Shown here piece after piece: positions 33,800-41,746 of a stretch of 64,000 bases of DNA. The DNA lies in NCBI RefSeq assembly GCF_001011035.1, contig NZ_CP011492.1:310001-374000 (forward strand), read 5' to 3'. The stretch comes from Streptomyces sp. CNQ-509. GTDB lineage: Bacteria > Actinomycetota > Actinomycetes > Streptomycetales > Streptomycetaceae. A program made the position numbers and the translations under genes. The notes under the pieces are model-generated. The model had not been told where the DNA came from. It did no database searches and saw only the letters and a list, made by a program, of their open reading frames with translations. Position 1 is the first letter of the stretch, and each line of letters opens with the position of its first letter.

Positions 33800-34723
33800 T
33801 CAACCCGCCCGGCCCACCTCGCGGACGATGCGCTCGCACAGCTCGTGGGTGGCGAGCGCGTCCCGCGCGCTCAGCACCTCCCCGGCCCGTACCGCGTCCA
33901 GGAACACCAGCACCACCTGCTCGATGCCGCGCTGCCGGGCCACCGGCACCCAGTCGCCGCGCCGCCGCACGCTGGGCTGGCCCTTGTGGTCCACCACCTC
34001 GGCGAGGTTGCGGACCTCGCGCTTGGTGTCCTGTCCCGACACCTCCAGGATCTCCTCGGCGGAGCCCGACAGCCTGTTCATCGCGCCGATGGCGGTGAAG
34101 CCGTCGCCGGACAACTGCAGGACGACGTGGTGCAGGAGCCCGTCGCGGACGCGGGCGCGCACGTCGGCCTGCTCGACGGGGCCGGGAGCGAGGAAGCGCA
34201 GCGTGTCCACGACGTGGATGAAGTCGTCGAAGACCATCGTGCGGGGATCCTCGGGGAGCCCGACGCGGTGCTTCTGCAGGATGATCAGCTCGCGCGGGTG
34301 CTCCAGGCACTGCGCGTAGCCGGGCGCGTGGCGGCGGTTGAAACCGGTCATCAGCGAGACGCCGCGCTCCTCCGCGAGCCGTGTGAGCCCTTCGGCGCCC
34401 GCGAGGTCGTACGCGAGCGGCTTGTCGACGTAGACGGGTATGCCCGCCTCCAGCAGCGCGGTGGCCAGCTCGACGTGCGCTTCGGTGGGGGCGTGCACGA
34501 ACGCGGCGTCGAGGCCGGCGGCGAGCAGCGAGCCGAGGTCGCGGTGGCGGTGCGCGTGCGGGATGCGGTGGGCGTCGCCGACGCGGTCGAGAGTGGCGGG
34601 GGTGCGGGTGAGCAGGTGCGGCTCGACGCCGGGCAGCGAGGCGAGCACCGGGAGGTACGCCTTGCGCGCGATGTCGCCCAGTCCGATCACGCCGGCCTTC
34701 AGGGGCATGGCTCCCGTGGTCAT
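33800..34723 (-). CDS. Gfo/Idh/MocA-family oxidoreductase
   Basis: A 307-residue protein. The NAD(P) loop is VIGLGDIARKAYLPVL, and the family EKP-like motif appears as YVDKPLAYDL with the catalytic-region lysine. FDDFIHVVDTLRFL in the second domain supplies the usual active-site His. ATG 34723 or 34708 may start it. Because of a one-base loss upstream, this frame is continuous with the preceding FAD monooxygenase, so a 732-residue fusion could be translated. The substrate is probably a sugar or inositol derivative; unproven. Confidence 0.85.
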   Translation of the reverse strand: MTTGAMPLKAGVIGLGDIARKAYLPVLASLPGVEPHLLTRTPATLDRVGDAHRIPHAHRHRDLGSLLAAGLDAAFVHAPTEAHVELATALLEAGIPVYVDKPLAYDLAGAEGLTRLAEERGVSLMTGFNRRHAPGYAQCLEHPRELIILQKHRVGLPEDPRTMVFDDFIHVVDTLRFLAPGPVEQADVRARVRDGLLHHVVLQLSGDGFTAIGAMNRLSGSAEEILEVSGQDTKREVRNLAEVVDHKGQPSVRRRGDWVPVARQRGIEQVVLVFLDAVRAGEVLSARDALATHELCERIVREVGRAG

Positions 34724-34781
34724 GTGCGCTCCCGTCCCCGGTCGTCGGCCCGCGGACCGCCGCGGCGCAGGAGAACCTGCG

Positions 34782-35998
34782 TCAGGGCGCCGCCTGTGCG
34801 GGGGAAGCATACGGGCCGCCCGGGTCGGCACCGCCGCCGGGCGGCTCCCAGTCCGCGATGCCGTCCAGCCCGCGCAGCACGACGCGGGGGCCGAGCAGCC
34901 CCACTCCGCGGATGAGGGCGTTGCGGCGCGAACGGCGAGCGGTCCCGTCAGGTTGATCACGCGGCCGGCGCGGGCGGAGCGCAGCGCCACGGTGCGGGTG
35001 CGCGGGAGGCGATCGCGGGTGTAGCGCTCCAGGGCCTCCGGTACGGCCGCGGGGTCGGCGGCGGCGTGGTGGGCGAGGACGACGCCGTCCTCGACGGCCT
35101 GGTTGCCGCCCTGGCCGAGGTTCGGGGTCATGGCGTGGGCGGCGTCGCCGAGGAGGGCAACCCGGCCGCGGTGGAAGGCGGGCAGCGGCTCGGGCAGCCA
35201 GCGCACGTCGTGGTGGAGCACCTGGCCCGGCTCGGCCGCGGCCAGGATGGCGGGCACCGGGTCGTGCCAGCCGGCGAAGCGGCGGCGGAGTTCGGCCAGT
35301 TCACCGTCCGGGGAGCGGCGGCCCGCGGGCGCGAGGGCGGCGGCGTAGGCGTACCCACGGCCGTCGGCGAGCGGCTGCGAGCCCCACAGCTCCCCGCGGC
35401 CCCAGGTCTCGTGGGGCGCGAACGCGACGGGCCGCGCGGGCAGGACCAGTCGCCAGGTGGTGAACCCGGCGTAGGCGGGGCCGGGGCGGCCGGGGAAGAG
35501 GGCGCGGCGGGCGGCGGAGCCGATGCCGTCGGCGGCGACGACGAGTTCGGCCTCCGGCGTGCCGTCCGGCACCGCGACGCGCGCGGGCTTGCCGGGGCCG
35601 CCCGGGTCCTCGACCTCGGCGGCGGCTCCGGTGCGGACGGCGCCGGCCGGCAGACTGGCGGTGAGCAGCGCCACGAGGTCGGCGCGGTGCACGAGGGCGA
35701 TGCCGCCGCCGAAGCGCTCGGCCAGGGCCGCCGCGTCGGTACGGGAGAGCCAGCGGCCTTCGGGCGTACGCAGCCCGCCGCTCCCCTCCCAGGCGGCAAG
35801 GTCCCGCACGGCGTCGCCGACGCCGATGGCGTCGAGGGCGCGCTGGGCGTTGGCGGCGAGGGAGATGGCGGCGCCGACGGGCTCGATCGAGGCGACCTTG
35901 TCCAGCACGGTGACGGACCAGCCGCGGCGGTGCAGCGCGGCGGCGGCCGTGAGCCCGCCCGGTCCCGAGCCGATGACGAGGGCGCGCGGCTGCTTCAA
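34782..35998 (-). pseudogene. FAD-dependent monooxygenase, C-terminal frameshift
   Basis: Start is TTG 35998, supported by GGGAGG 5 nt upstream. Class A flavoprotein motifs: VIGSGPGGLTAAAALHRRGW (FAD), the DG motif VVAADGIGSAARRALF, and GRVALLGDAAHAMTPNLGQG. The 1217-bp span is not a multiple of three: one C appears lost near 34928, where GPLAVRA should continue RNALIRGVGLLGPR to the TGA at 34782. Only the last 48 residues are affected; the catalytic part is whole. The unshifted frame instead runs into the Gfo/Idh gene. The start abuts a TetR fragment on the other strand. Confidence 0.75.
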
Positions 35999-36000
35999 GG

Positions 36001-36264
36001 GAGCCTCCCTGGAGGCAACCCGGCGCCCCGAACTGCGGGCGATCTACGACCGCGCGGGCACCACGTTCGCCGACGCCGCCCACGCGCTGCTCGCGGCCTG
36101 GGGATCGGCCGACCCCGAACGGCACGCGCAGGAACTCATCGCCTGGACCGACGGCATGATGTTCCTGCACGCCGCGGGCCGGGTGACCGGGTCGCGCACG
36201 CCGACCAGGGGCGCGGCTGCGCGCCGGGTACGAGGACCTGCTGCGCGGCATGCTCGGCGGCTGA
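36001..36264 (+). pseudogene. TetR-family regulator, C-terminal remnant
   Basis: The plus strand reads EATRRPELRAIYDRAGTTFA, then DPERHAQELIAWTDGMMFLH, which match the ligand domain of TetR regulators next to flavin monooxygenases. A frameshift near 36195–36220 precedes the tail LRAGYEDLLRGMLGG and a stop at 36264. The DNA-binding half is missing; the divergent monooxygenase gene begins exactly where it should be. Once probably its regulator, now non-functional. Confidence 0.65.
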
Positions 36265-36320
36265 CCACCGGGCGTAGCGGCAACTCCGCGGCACCGGCAT
36301 CACCCTTGCGGGGAGTACCG

Positions 36321-36848
36321 GTGCGGCGCCGGGCACAGCAGTGTGGCCGGGTGCACCCCACTCACGCCGCCGGCGCGCTGCTGACCGGCCTCACGACGCT
36401 CGCCGCCGTCGCCGGCTGCGTCACCGTCTCCCCCGTACCCGCCACCGGCTCCGGCACGGGGGCCCGCCACGGCCCGGGCGCCGGGTCGCCCGCCACCGCC
36501 GCGCCAGCACCCGCAGCATCGCCGCTGCCGGGGCGCGACGAGCTGGCGACGATCGGCCCGGTGCCGCGCCCGCGGCGCACTTCCGCGGCACCGGCACCGG
36601 CACCGTCCGCGGGCGCCGCGCGGCCCGACGTATCCGCCCCCGGCGACGGCCTCCCGCCGGCGCCGGAGACACCTGCTCCCCGTACGGGCCAGGGCCGCCC
36701 GGCCCGTACGGCACAGCCGGCCCCGCCTCCCCGGACGCCGGCCGCCTCCGGCGGGGCCGTCGATCTGTGCGGCCTCGCCGGGGACTACGGCCGCTGGGCC
36801 CCCGGCAGCCGGGAGGACGCGGCCTGCGCGGAGTACCTCGAGCGCTAG
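36321..36848 (+). CDS. Small Pro/Ala-rich lipoprotein
   Basis: A 175-residue secreted protein. GGGAG at 36310–36314 selects the GTG at 36321. A basic start (VRRR), a hydrophobic stretch and the lipobox VAGC (Cys33) predict a lipoprotein. The middle is a long Pro/Ala/Gly linker, and a short C-terminal piece (VDLCGLAGDYGRWAPGSREDAACAEYLER) holds two cysteines. The stop TAG falls within CTAG at the left edge of a MITE-like element, so the insertion may have created the present end. Function unknown. Confidence 0.65.
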   Translation: MRRRAQQCGRVHPTHAAGALLTGLTTLAAVAGCVTVSPVPATGSGTGARHGPGAGSPATAAPAPAASPLPGRDELATIGPVPRPRRTSAAPAPAPSAGAARPDVSAPGDGLPPAPETPAPRTGQGRPARTAQPAPPPRTPAASGGAVDLCGLAGDYGRWAPGSREDAACAEYLER

Positions 36849-36875
36849 ACCCTGTCTGACGAATCCCGCCTGCGT

Positions 36876-36920
36876 CTGGGGGTACCGCCCACGCGCGCGC
36901 AGCGCGCTGTGGGGGAGCCT
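36876..36920. repeat. Hairpin repeat, copy 1
   Basis: About 45 bp beginning CTGGGGGTACCGCCCACGCG and ending CTGTGGGGGAGCC, with an internal GCGCGC dyad. A near-identical copy lies at 37010–37053. Confidence 0.6.
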
Positions 36921-37009
36921 GGCACGCACGCTCGCCGCATTGTCGGGATCGACCGAGGAGACCCACTATGCGGTCGACCCTCCGCCTTGCGACCGCACGC
37001 ACCAGACGC

Positions 37010-37053
37010 CTGGGGGTACCGCCCACGCGCGCTTGCGCGCTGTGGGGGAACCC
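37010..37053. repeat. Hairpin repeat, copy 2
   Basis: Second copy of the repeat at 36876–36920, same orientation; the stem tip differs (GCGCGCTTGCGCGC) and it ends CTGTGGGGGAACC. Confidence 0.6.
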
Positions 37054-37143
37054 GCCCAGAGGGCGGACGGCGCCATGTGCCAGACAGGACCTAGCCGCCG
37101 CCCGCCAGGCCCCGGTCCGTACGGACGAGTCCCCGGCCGGGCC

Positions 37144-37833
37144 TCAGTCCCCGGCCGCGGCCAGGTCCGGGATCCGCCAGTCGATCGGCGCGTGGCCGTG
37201 CGCCGCCACCGCCGCGTCGATCTGCGAGAACGGGCGCGAGCCGAAGAACTTCTTCGCCGACAGCGGCGACGGGTGCGCCCCCTGGACCACTACGTGCCTG
37301 GCGGTGTCGATGAGCGGCAGCTTCTTGCGCGCGTACGCCCCCCACAGCACGAACACCGCCGGATCGGGCCGCTCCGCCACGGCGCGGATCACCGCGTCGG
37401 TGAACTCCTCCCAGCCCTGGCCCTTGTGCGAGTTCGCCTCGCTCTCGCGCACCGTCAGCACCGCGTTCAGCAGGAGCACGCCCTGCTCGGCCCACGGCAT
37501 CAGATACCCGTTGTCCGGGACGGGGTGGCCGAGGTCGTCGCGCAGCTCCTTGAAGATGTTGCGCAGGGAGGGCGGGGTGCGCACCCCGGGACGGACCGAG
37601 AAGCACAGCCCGTGGCCCTGCCCCGCCCCGTGGTACGGGTCCTGGCCGAGGACGAGCACCTTCACGTTCTCGTACGGCGTGGCATCGAGGGCGGCGAAGA
37701 CCTCCTCCCGCGGCGGGTACACGGGGCCGCGGGCGCGCTCCTCCTCGACGAACGACTCGAGGCGCGTGAAGTAGGGCTTTTCCAGCTCCTTGCCCAGGGC
37801 GTCCTGCCAGGACGGGGGCAGCATCGGGGACAC
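37144..37833 (-). CDS. ung: Uracil-DNA glycosylase (family 1)
   Basis: A 229-residue enzyme of normal length. The water-activating loop GQDPYHG (63–69, Asp65), the uracil-binding LLLNAVLTV and the DNA-intercalation loop HPSPLSAKKFFGSRPFS are all intact. It removes uracil from DNA to start base-excision repair. The ATG at 37833 follows an AGGTCC-type ribosome site. No operon partner; the oligopeptide-binding protein on the same strand ends its own unit upstream. Confidence 0.97.
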   Translation of the reverse strand: MSPMLPPSWQDALGKELEKPYFTRLESFVEEERARGPVYPPREEVFAALDATPYENVKVLVLGQDPYHGAGQGHGLCFSVRPGVRTPPSLRNIFKELRDDLGHPVPDNGYLMPWAEQGVLLLNAVLTVRESEANSHKGQGWEEFTDAVIRAVAERPDPAVFVLWGAYARKKLPLIDTARHVVVQGAHPSPLSAKKFFGSRPFSQIDAAVAAHGHAPIDWRIPDLAAAGD

Positions 37834-37918
37834 GGGTGAGGGACCTCCGGTCGGTGCAGAAGATCGGTTCAGCGGGTCGTTGCGCCGCCGACAGTACCGC
37901 CGGGCACTGACAACTCCC

Positions 37919-39499
37919 CTACCAACTGGTCTTCTTGTACAGCTCCCACATCCGCATGATCGTCGAGGCGTCCAGGCTCCACTCCACCCCGGCCACGTCG
38001 TCGTCCGCCGCGATGTACTGCCGGGCCTGCCAGAGTGGCAGCAGCCGCGCGTCCTCGGCGAGGATGTCCTGCGCGCGCGAGAACTGCTCGTTGACCCCGG
38101 CCCGGTCCGCCTTCCGGCGCGATTCGGGCAGCAGTTCCTCGGTGATCTCCGCGTTCTCGTACGGCGTTCCGAGCGCGTTGCGCGCGCCCGTGAAGGGGGC
38201 GATGTAGTTGTCGGGGTCGGGGAAGTCGGGCGACCAGCCGCGGCCGAAGACGGGGTACTCGCCCTTGTTGTACGCGGCGGCGAACTTCTCCCACTTGCGG
38301 CCCTTGACCGTGACGTCGAACAGCCCGCTGTCCTCCAGCTGCCGCTCCAGCTCCTCGAACTCCCGGGCCGTCACCGAGCCGTACCGGTCGGTGGTGTACC
38401 AGAAGGTCAGCGGCACGGGCTCGGTGACGCCCGCCGTCTCCAGCGTGTCCGCCGCGGCCTCGGGGTCCGGCTCGCCGTACCGGTCGAAGAAGGGGGTGGT
38501 GTGACCGGTGATACCGCGCGGGATCATCGAGTACAGCGGCTCGGCGGTGCGGCCGTAGACCTTGCGTACGAGCGCGTCGCGGTCGATCACCTGGGCGACC
38601 GCCTGCCGCACGGCGAGGCTGTCGGCGTACTCGTGCTCGGGGTTGAAGACCAGGTAGTGGATCTCCGGCATGACCACCCGGCTGAGCGCGATCGAGCCCT
38701 TCTCGTCCGCCGTCTTCTCCAGCTCCGGCACCCGGTCCGGCGGCAGTCCGCGGTACGTGACGTCGATGTCGCCCTTCTTGAGGGCGTCGGTCATCGCGTC
38801 GGAGTCGTCGAAGTAGCGGATGCTGACGGAGTCGTTGCGCAGCTCCGCGTCGCCCGTATAGCTGGAGTTGCGCTCCAGCTCGGCGACCGACCCCTTCTTG
38901 TACGACGCGAGCGTGTACGGCCCGGAGCCGACCAGGGTCCCGGGTTCCGCGAGTTTGTCCGCCGGGTACTCCTCGGGGTCGACGAGCGAGGTGGCGGGCG
39001 CGGCGAGGATGAACGGGAACGTGGCGTCGGGGCGCTTGAGGTGGAAGGTGACGGTCCGGTCGCCTTCGGTCTCGACCTTCTCCAGGCTGTCCAGCAGCCC
39101 TGCGGGGCCGGTCTCGGCGTTGATGGCGAGCACCCGGTCGAAGGAGTGCTTGACGGCCGCGGCGTCGAGCGGGTTGCCGTTGGAGAAGGTGAGGTCCTCG
39201 CGGAGCTTGCAGCGGTACGTGCGGCTGTCGGCGCCGGTGAAGCCGCAGCTCTTGGCCGCGTCGGGCTGCGGTACGGTGCTGGTGCCGGCGTAGTGCATGA
39301 GCGTCTGGTAGACGTTCCGGTACAGCTCCCAACTGCCGTCCCAGGCGGCCGCGGGGTCGAGCGTGCTGGGCGCGCTCGTCGTACCGACGTCGATGTGCCG
39401 CTCGTCGTCGCCCGACGCCGACAGCGTGCCGCAGCCGGCCAGCATCGAGACGGGTATCAGCGCCGCGGCGACCCGCCGCGGGCCCGACCGGAAGAACAC
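37919..39499 (-). CDS. ABC transporter substrate-binding lipoprotein (oligopeptide/nickel type, SBP_bac_5)
   Basis: A 526-residue lipoprotein (MLAGC, Cys23). GTG at 39499 follows a GGAGGGGG ribosome site. Typical family segments: GTTSAPSTLDPAAAWDGSWE, REDLTFSNGNPLDAAAVKHS with FDRVL, GSGPYTLASYKKGSVAELER, and IHYLVFNP. No permease or ATPase genes adjoin it, so it is an orphan binding protein that must borrow a transporter or serve as a sensor. Its ligand is probably a peptide, not determined. Confidence 0.92.
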   Translation of the reverse strand: MFFRSGPRRVAAALIPVSMLAGCGTLSASGDDERHIDVGTTSAPSTLDPAAAWDGSWELYRNVYQTLMHYAGTSTVPQPDAAKSCGFTGADSRTYRCKLREDLTFSNGNPLDAAAVKHSFDRVLAINAETGPAGLLDSLEKVETEGDRTVTFHLKRPDATFPFILAAPATSLVDPEEYPADKLAEPGTLVGSGPYTLASYKKGSVAELERNSSYTGDAELRNDSVSIRYFDDSDAMTDALKKGDIDVTYRGLPPDRVPELEKTADEKGSIALSRVVMPEIHYLVFNPEHEYADSLAVRQAVAQVIDRDALVRKVYGRTAEPLYSMIPRGITGHTTPFFDRYGEPDPEAAADTLETAGVTEPVPLTFWYTTDRYGSVTAREFEELERQLEDSGLFDVTVKGRKWEKFAAAYNKGEYPVFGRGWSPDFPDPDNYIAPFTGARNALGTPYENAEITEELLPESRRKADRAGVNEQFSRAQDILAEDARLLPLWQARQYIAADDDVAGVEWSLDASTIMRMWELYKKTSW

Positions 39500-39627
39500 G
39501 TGCTTGTCCCCCTCCTTGCACCTGTTCGATGGAGTGCGCAGACCCTACCCCACGGCCGGTGGATCACGGATCCCCCAGAACAACGCTGTGGCCCGGGGGA
39601 ACGCGTGAGGCGTGTGTGACTACTGGT

Positions 39628-40410
39628 TCAGCTCCAGCCGGCGTTGAGGAAGATACCGCCCTCGATGGCGAGCGTCTGCCCGGTGATCCAGCCGGCCTCG
39701 TCGGAGAGGAGGAACGCGGCGGCGCCGCCGATGTCCTCGGGCACGCCGAGCCGGCCCAGCGGGTAGCCCGCGGCGGCCTCCTCCTCGCGGCCCTCGTAGA
39801 GCGCGACCGCGAACTTCGTCTTCACCACGCCGGGCGCGATGGCGTTGACCCGGACGGCGGGCGCGAACTCGTGCGCGAGCTGCAGGGTCATGTTGATCAT
39901 CGCGGCCTTGCTCATGCCGTACGCGCCGACGAACGGCGACGCCGAGAGCCCGGCGACGGAGGAGACGTTGACGATCGCGCCGCCGTGCTCGCGCTGCCAC
40001 GCCTTGTACGTCTGCTGGGCGAAGCCCAGGGCGGACAGCACGTTCGTCTCGTAGACCTTGCGCACCGCGTTCAGGTCGACATCCGCGATGGGACCGAACA
40101 CGGGATTGGTGCCGGCGTTGTTGACCAGGTAGTCCACCCGGCCGAACGCCTCCATGGTGCGCGCCACCGCCTCGGCCTGGTGCGCCTCGTCGTGGGCCTT
40201 GCCGGGTACGCCGATGGCCCGGCCGGCGCCGAGCCGCGCCACGGCCTCCTGCAGCGCCTCCTCGCCCCTGCCGGTCACGCACACGCGGTGGCCGCGGGCG
40301 ACCAGGGCCTCCGCGATGCCGTAGCCGATGCCGCGGCTGGCGCCGGTGACCAGGGCCACCCGCCCGCTCTCCGCGGCCTGCGGCACGCCGGCTCTCTCCT
40401 GCTGCGTCAT
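39628..40410 (-). CDS. SDR-family oxidoreductase
   Basis: A 260-residue classical short-chain dehydrogenase. Cofactor loop VTGASRGIGYGIAEAL, NNAG motif (YLVNNAGTNP), catalytic Ser in VNVSSVAGLS and YGMSK for Tyr/Lys. The C-terminus (WITGQTLAIEGGIFLNAGW) fits 3-oxoacyl-ACP-reductase-like members. It lies 17 bp downstream of the fabG-like gene at 40428 and is probably co-transcribed, suggesting two related reductions in one lipid or ketone pathway. Substrate unknown. Confidence 0.9.
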   Translation of the reverse strand: MTQQERAGVPQAAESGRVALVTGASRGIGYGIAEALVARGHRVCVTGRGEEALQEAVARLGAGRAIGVPGKAHDEAHQAEAVARTMEAFGRVDYLVNNAGTNPVFGPIADVDLNAVRKVYETNVLSALGFAQQTYKAWQREHGGAIVNVSSVAGLSASPFVGAYGMSKAAMINMTLQLAHEFAPAVRVNAIAPGVVKTKFAVALYEGREEEAAAGYPLGRLGVPEDIGGAAAFLLSDEAGWITGQTLAIEGGIFLNAGWS

Positions 40411-40427
40411 GTCCTCGTCCCCCGGCC

Positions 40428-41186
40428 TCAGTCGAGCGGCCCGCCGGCCACGTACAGCACCTGGCCGGAGACGAAGCCGGCGTCCTCGCCCGTGAAGAAG
40501 GCGATGGCGCCGGCGATGTCGTCGGGCTGGCCGACGCGCTGGACGGGGATCTGGGCGGCGGCCGCGGCCTGGAAGTCGGCGAAGTCCATGCCGACGCGGG
40601 CGGCGGTCTGCGCGGTCATCTCGGTGGCGATGAAGCCGGGTGCGACGGCGTTGGCGGTGACGCCGAACTTGCCCAGCTCCTTGGCGAGGGTCTTGGTGAA
40701 GCCCTGCAGCCCGGCCTTGGCGGCGGAGTAGTTGACCTGGCCGCGGTTGCCGAGCGCGGAGCTGCTGGAGAGGTTGACGATGCGGCCGAAGCCGGCGTCG
40801 ACCATGTGCTTCTGGCAGGCCCTGGACATCAGGAACGCGCCGCGCAGATGCACGTTCATGACCGTGTCCCAGTCCTCCTCGGCCATCTTGAAGAGCAGGT
40901 TGTCGCGGGTCACGCCGGCGTTGTTGACGAGGATGACGGGCGGGCCGAGTTCGGCGGCGGCGCGGGCGACGCCGGCCTCGACGACGGCGGCGTCGGAGAC
41001 GTCGCAGCCGACGGCGAGCGCGGTGCCGCCGGCTTCGGTGATCTTCCCGACGGTCTCCGCGCAGGCGCCCTCGTCGAGGTCGAGCACGGCGACGGCGCGC
41101 CCCTCGTGGGCCAGGCGGACGGCGGTGGCAGCACCGATGCCGCGCGCGGCGCCGGTGACGATCGCGACCCTTCCGGTGGTGGACAT
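40428..41186 (-). CDS. fabG: 3-oxoacyl-ACP reductase-like SDR
   Basis: A 252-residue SDR with VTGAARGIGAATAVRL, ILVNNAGVTRDNLLFKM, VNLSSSSALGNRGQVNYSAA with the following Lys, and NAVAPGFIATEMT. This matches FabG-type reductases closely, including the NAGVTRD signature. It is first in a two-SDR unit. Streptomycetes carry several FabG copies, so this may be an accessory reductase, not the fatty-acid-synthase one. The gap upstream (41187–41280) holds GCTTAGTAGGT-like sequence that may be a regulator site; not convincing alone. Confidence 0.88.
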   Translation of the reverse strand: MSTTGRVAIVTGAARGIGAATAVRLAHEGRAVAVLDLDEGACAETVGKITEAGGTALAVGCDVSDAAVVEAGVARAAAELGPPVILVNNAGVTRDNLLFKMAEEDWDTVMNVHLRGAFLMSRACQKHMVDAGFGRIVNLSSSSALGNRGQVNYSAAKAGLQGFTKTLAKELGKFGVTANAVAPGFIATEMTAQTAARVGMDFADFQAAAAAQIPVQRVGQPDDIAGAIAFFTGEDAGFVSGQVLYVAGGPLD

Positions 41187-41353
41187 GCTGGTGTTCTCCT
41201 CGCGCTGGCTGGGGCCGGGGTGCCGTCCGACGAGCGGTGAGCAACCGCTTAGTAGGTGCGGCTCACGTGACGCTAGAAGTCCGGCCCCGCCGTGTCAACG
41301 GGGCGCCGCGGCGGGGTCCCCGTACACGGGTGTGCCCCGGCCCGTACGCCAGG

Positions 41354-41746
41354 TCAGACGGGTACGCGCACCAGCAGGCCCAGCAGCCGCTCCACCTCCG
41401 CCTCCGGATCCTCGGTCAGCCCGGAGTGCACCGGCCCCGGCTGCACCACCGTGCTGCGCGGCGCGACGAGCCAGCGGAACCGCCGCCCGGCGTCGTCCCC
41501 GGCCGCCTGCCCGGCCCGCTCACCGCCGCAGCCCACCTCCTCCACCGCGCGCAGCGCGGCCCGTACGCCCGCGAGGTCCACCTCGGGGTCGAGGGCCAGC
41601 AGCCGGCGCTCGTCGAGGTCGGTGCGCGCGCACAGATAGGAGTGGGCCCGGCAGTACACCAGCACCCCGGCGTTGATCTGCTCGCCGCGTTCGACCCGCG
41701 GGACGACACGCAGCAGCGCGTACTCGAAGACCTCGCGCCCGCTCAT
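41354..41746 (-). CDS. DUF3037 family protein
   Basis: A 130-residue protein: REVFEYALLRVVPRVERGEQ, then INAGVLVYCRAHSYLCARTD and FRWLVAPRSTVVQPGPVHSG. This is the DUF3037 fold with no known activity. Its ATG overlaps the stop of the HipA-like kinase gene by 4 bp, so the pair is translationally coupled. The two families recur together in bacteria, which suggests DUF3037 is a partner of the kinase. The role (toxin control, substrate delivery) is inference. Confidence 0.82.
   Translation of the reverse strand: MSGREVFEYALLRVVPRVERGEQINAGVLVYCRAHSYLCARTDLDERRLLALDPEVDLAGVRAALRAVEEVGCGGERAGQAAGDDAGRRFRWLVAPRSTVVQPGPVHSGLTEDPEAEVERLLGLLVRVPV

Larger units (their letters stand above)
36845..37094. 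mobile_element. MITE-like element with imperfect terminal inverted repeats at CTAG
   Basis: CTAGACCCTGTCTGAC (36845–36860) and the complement of GCCAGACAGGACCTAG (37079–37094) agree at 13 of 16 positions and are flanked by, or include, CTAG at both ends. The 250-bp interior has no transposase and carries two copies of a 45-bp hairpin repeat. CTAG target sites and CCTGTCTG-type ends recall IS5-family elements of streptomycetes, so this may be a non-autonomous derivative. It lies between the lipoprotein gene and ung. Confidence 0.5.

Noticed and set aside
41187..41290. Possible operator CCGCTTAGTAGGTGCGG upstream of fabG
   Set aside because: Only 4-bp arms are symmetrical, and no regulator gene is adjacent. 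Too weak to list as a site.
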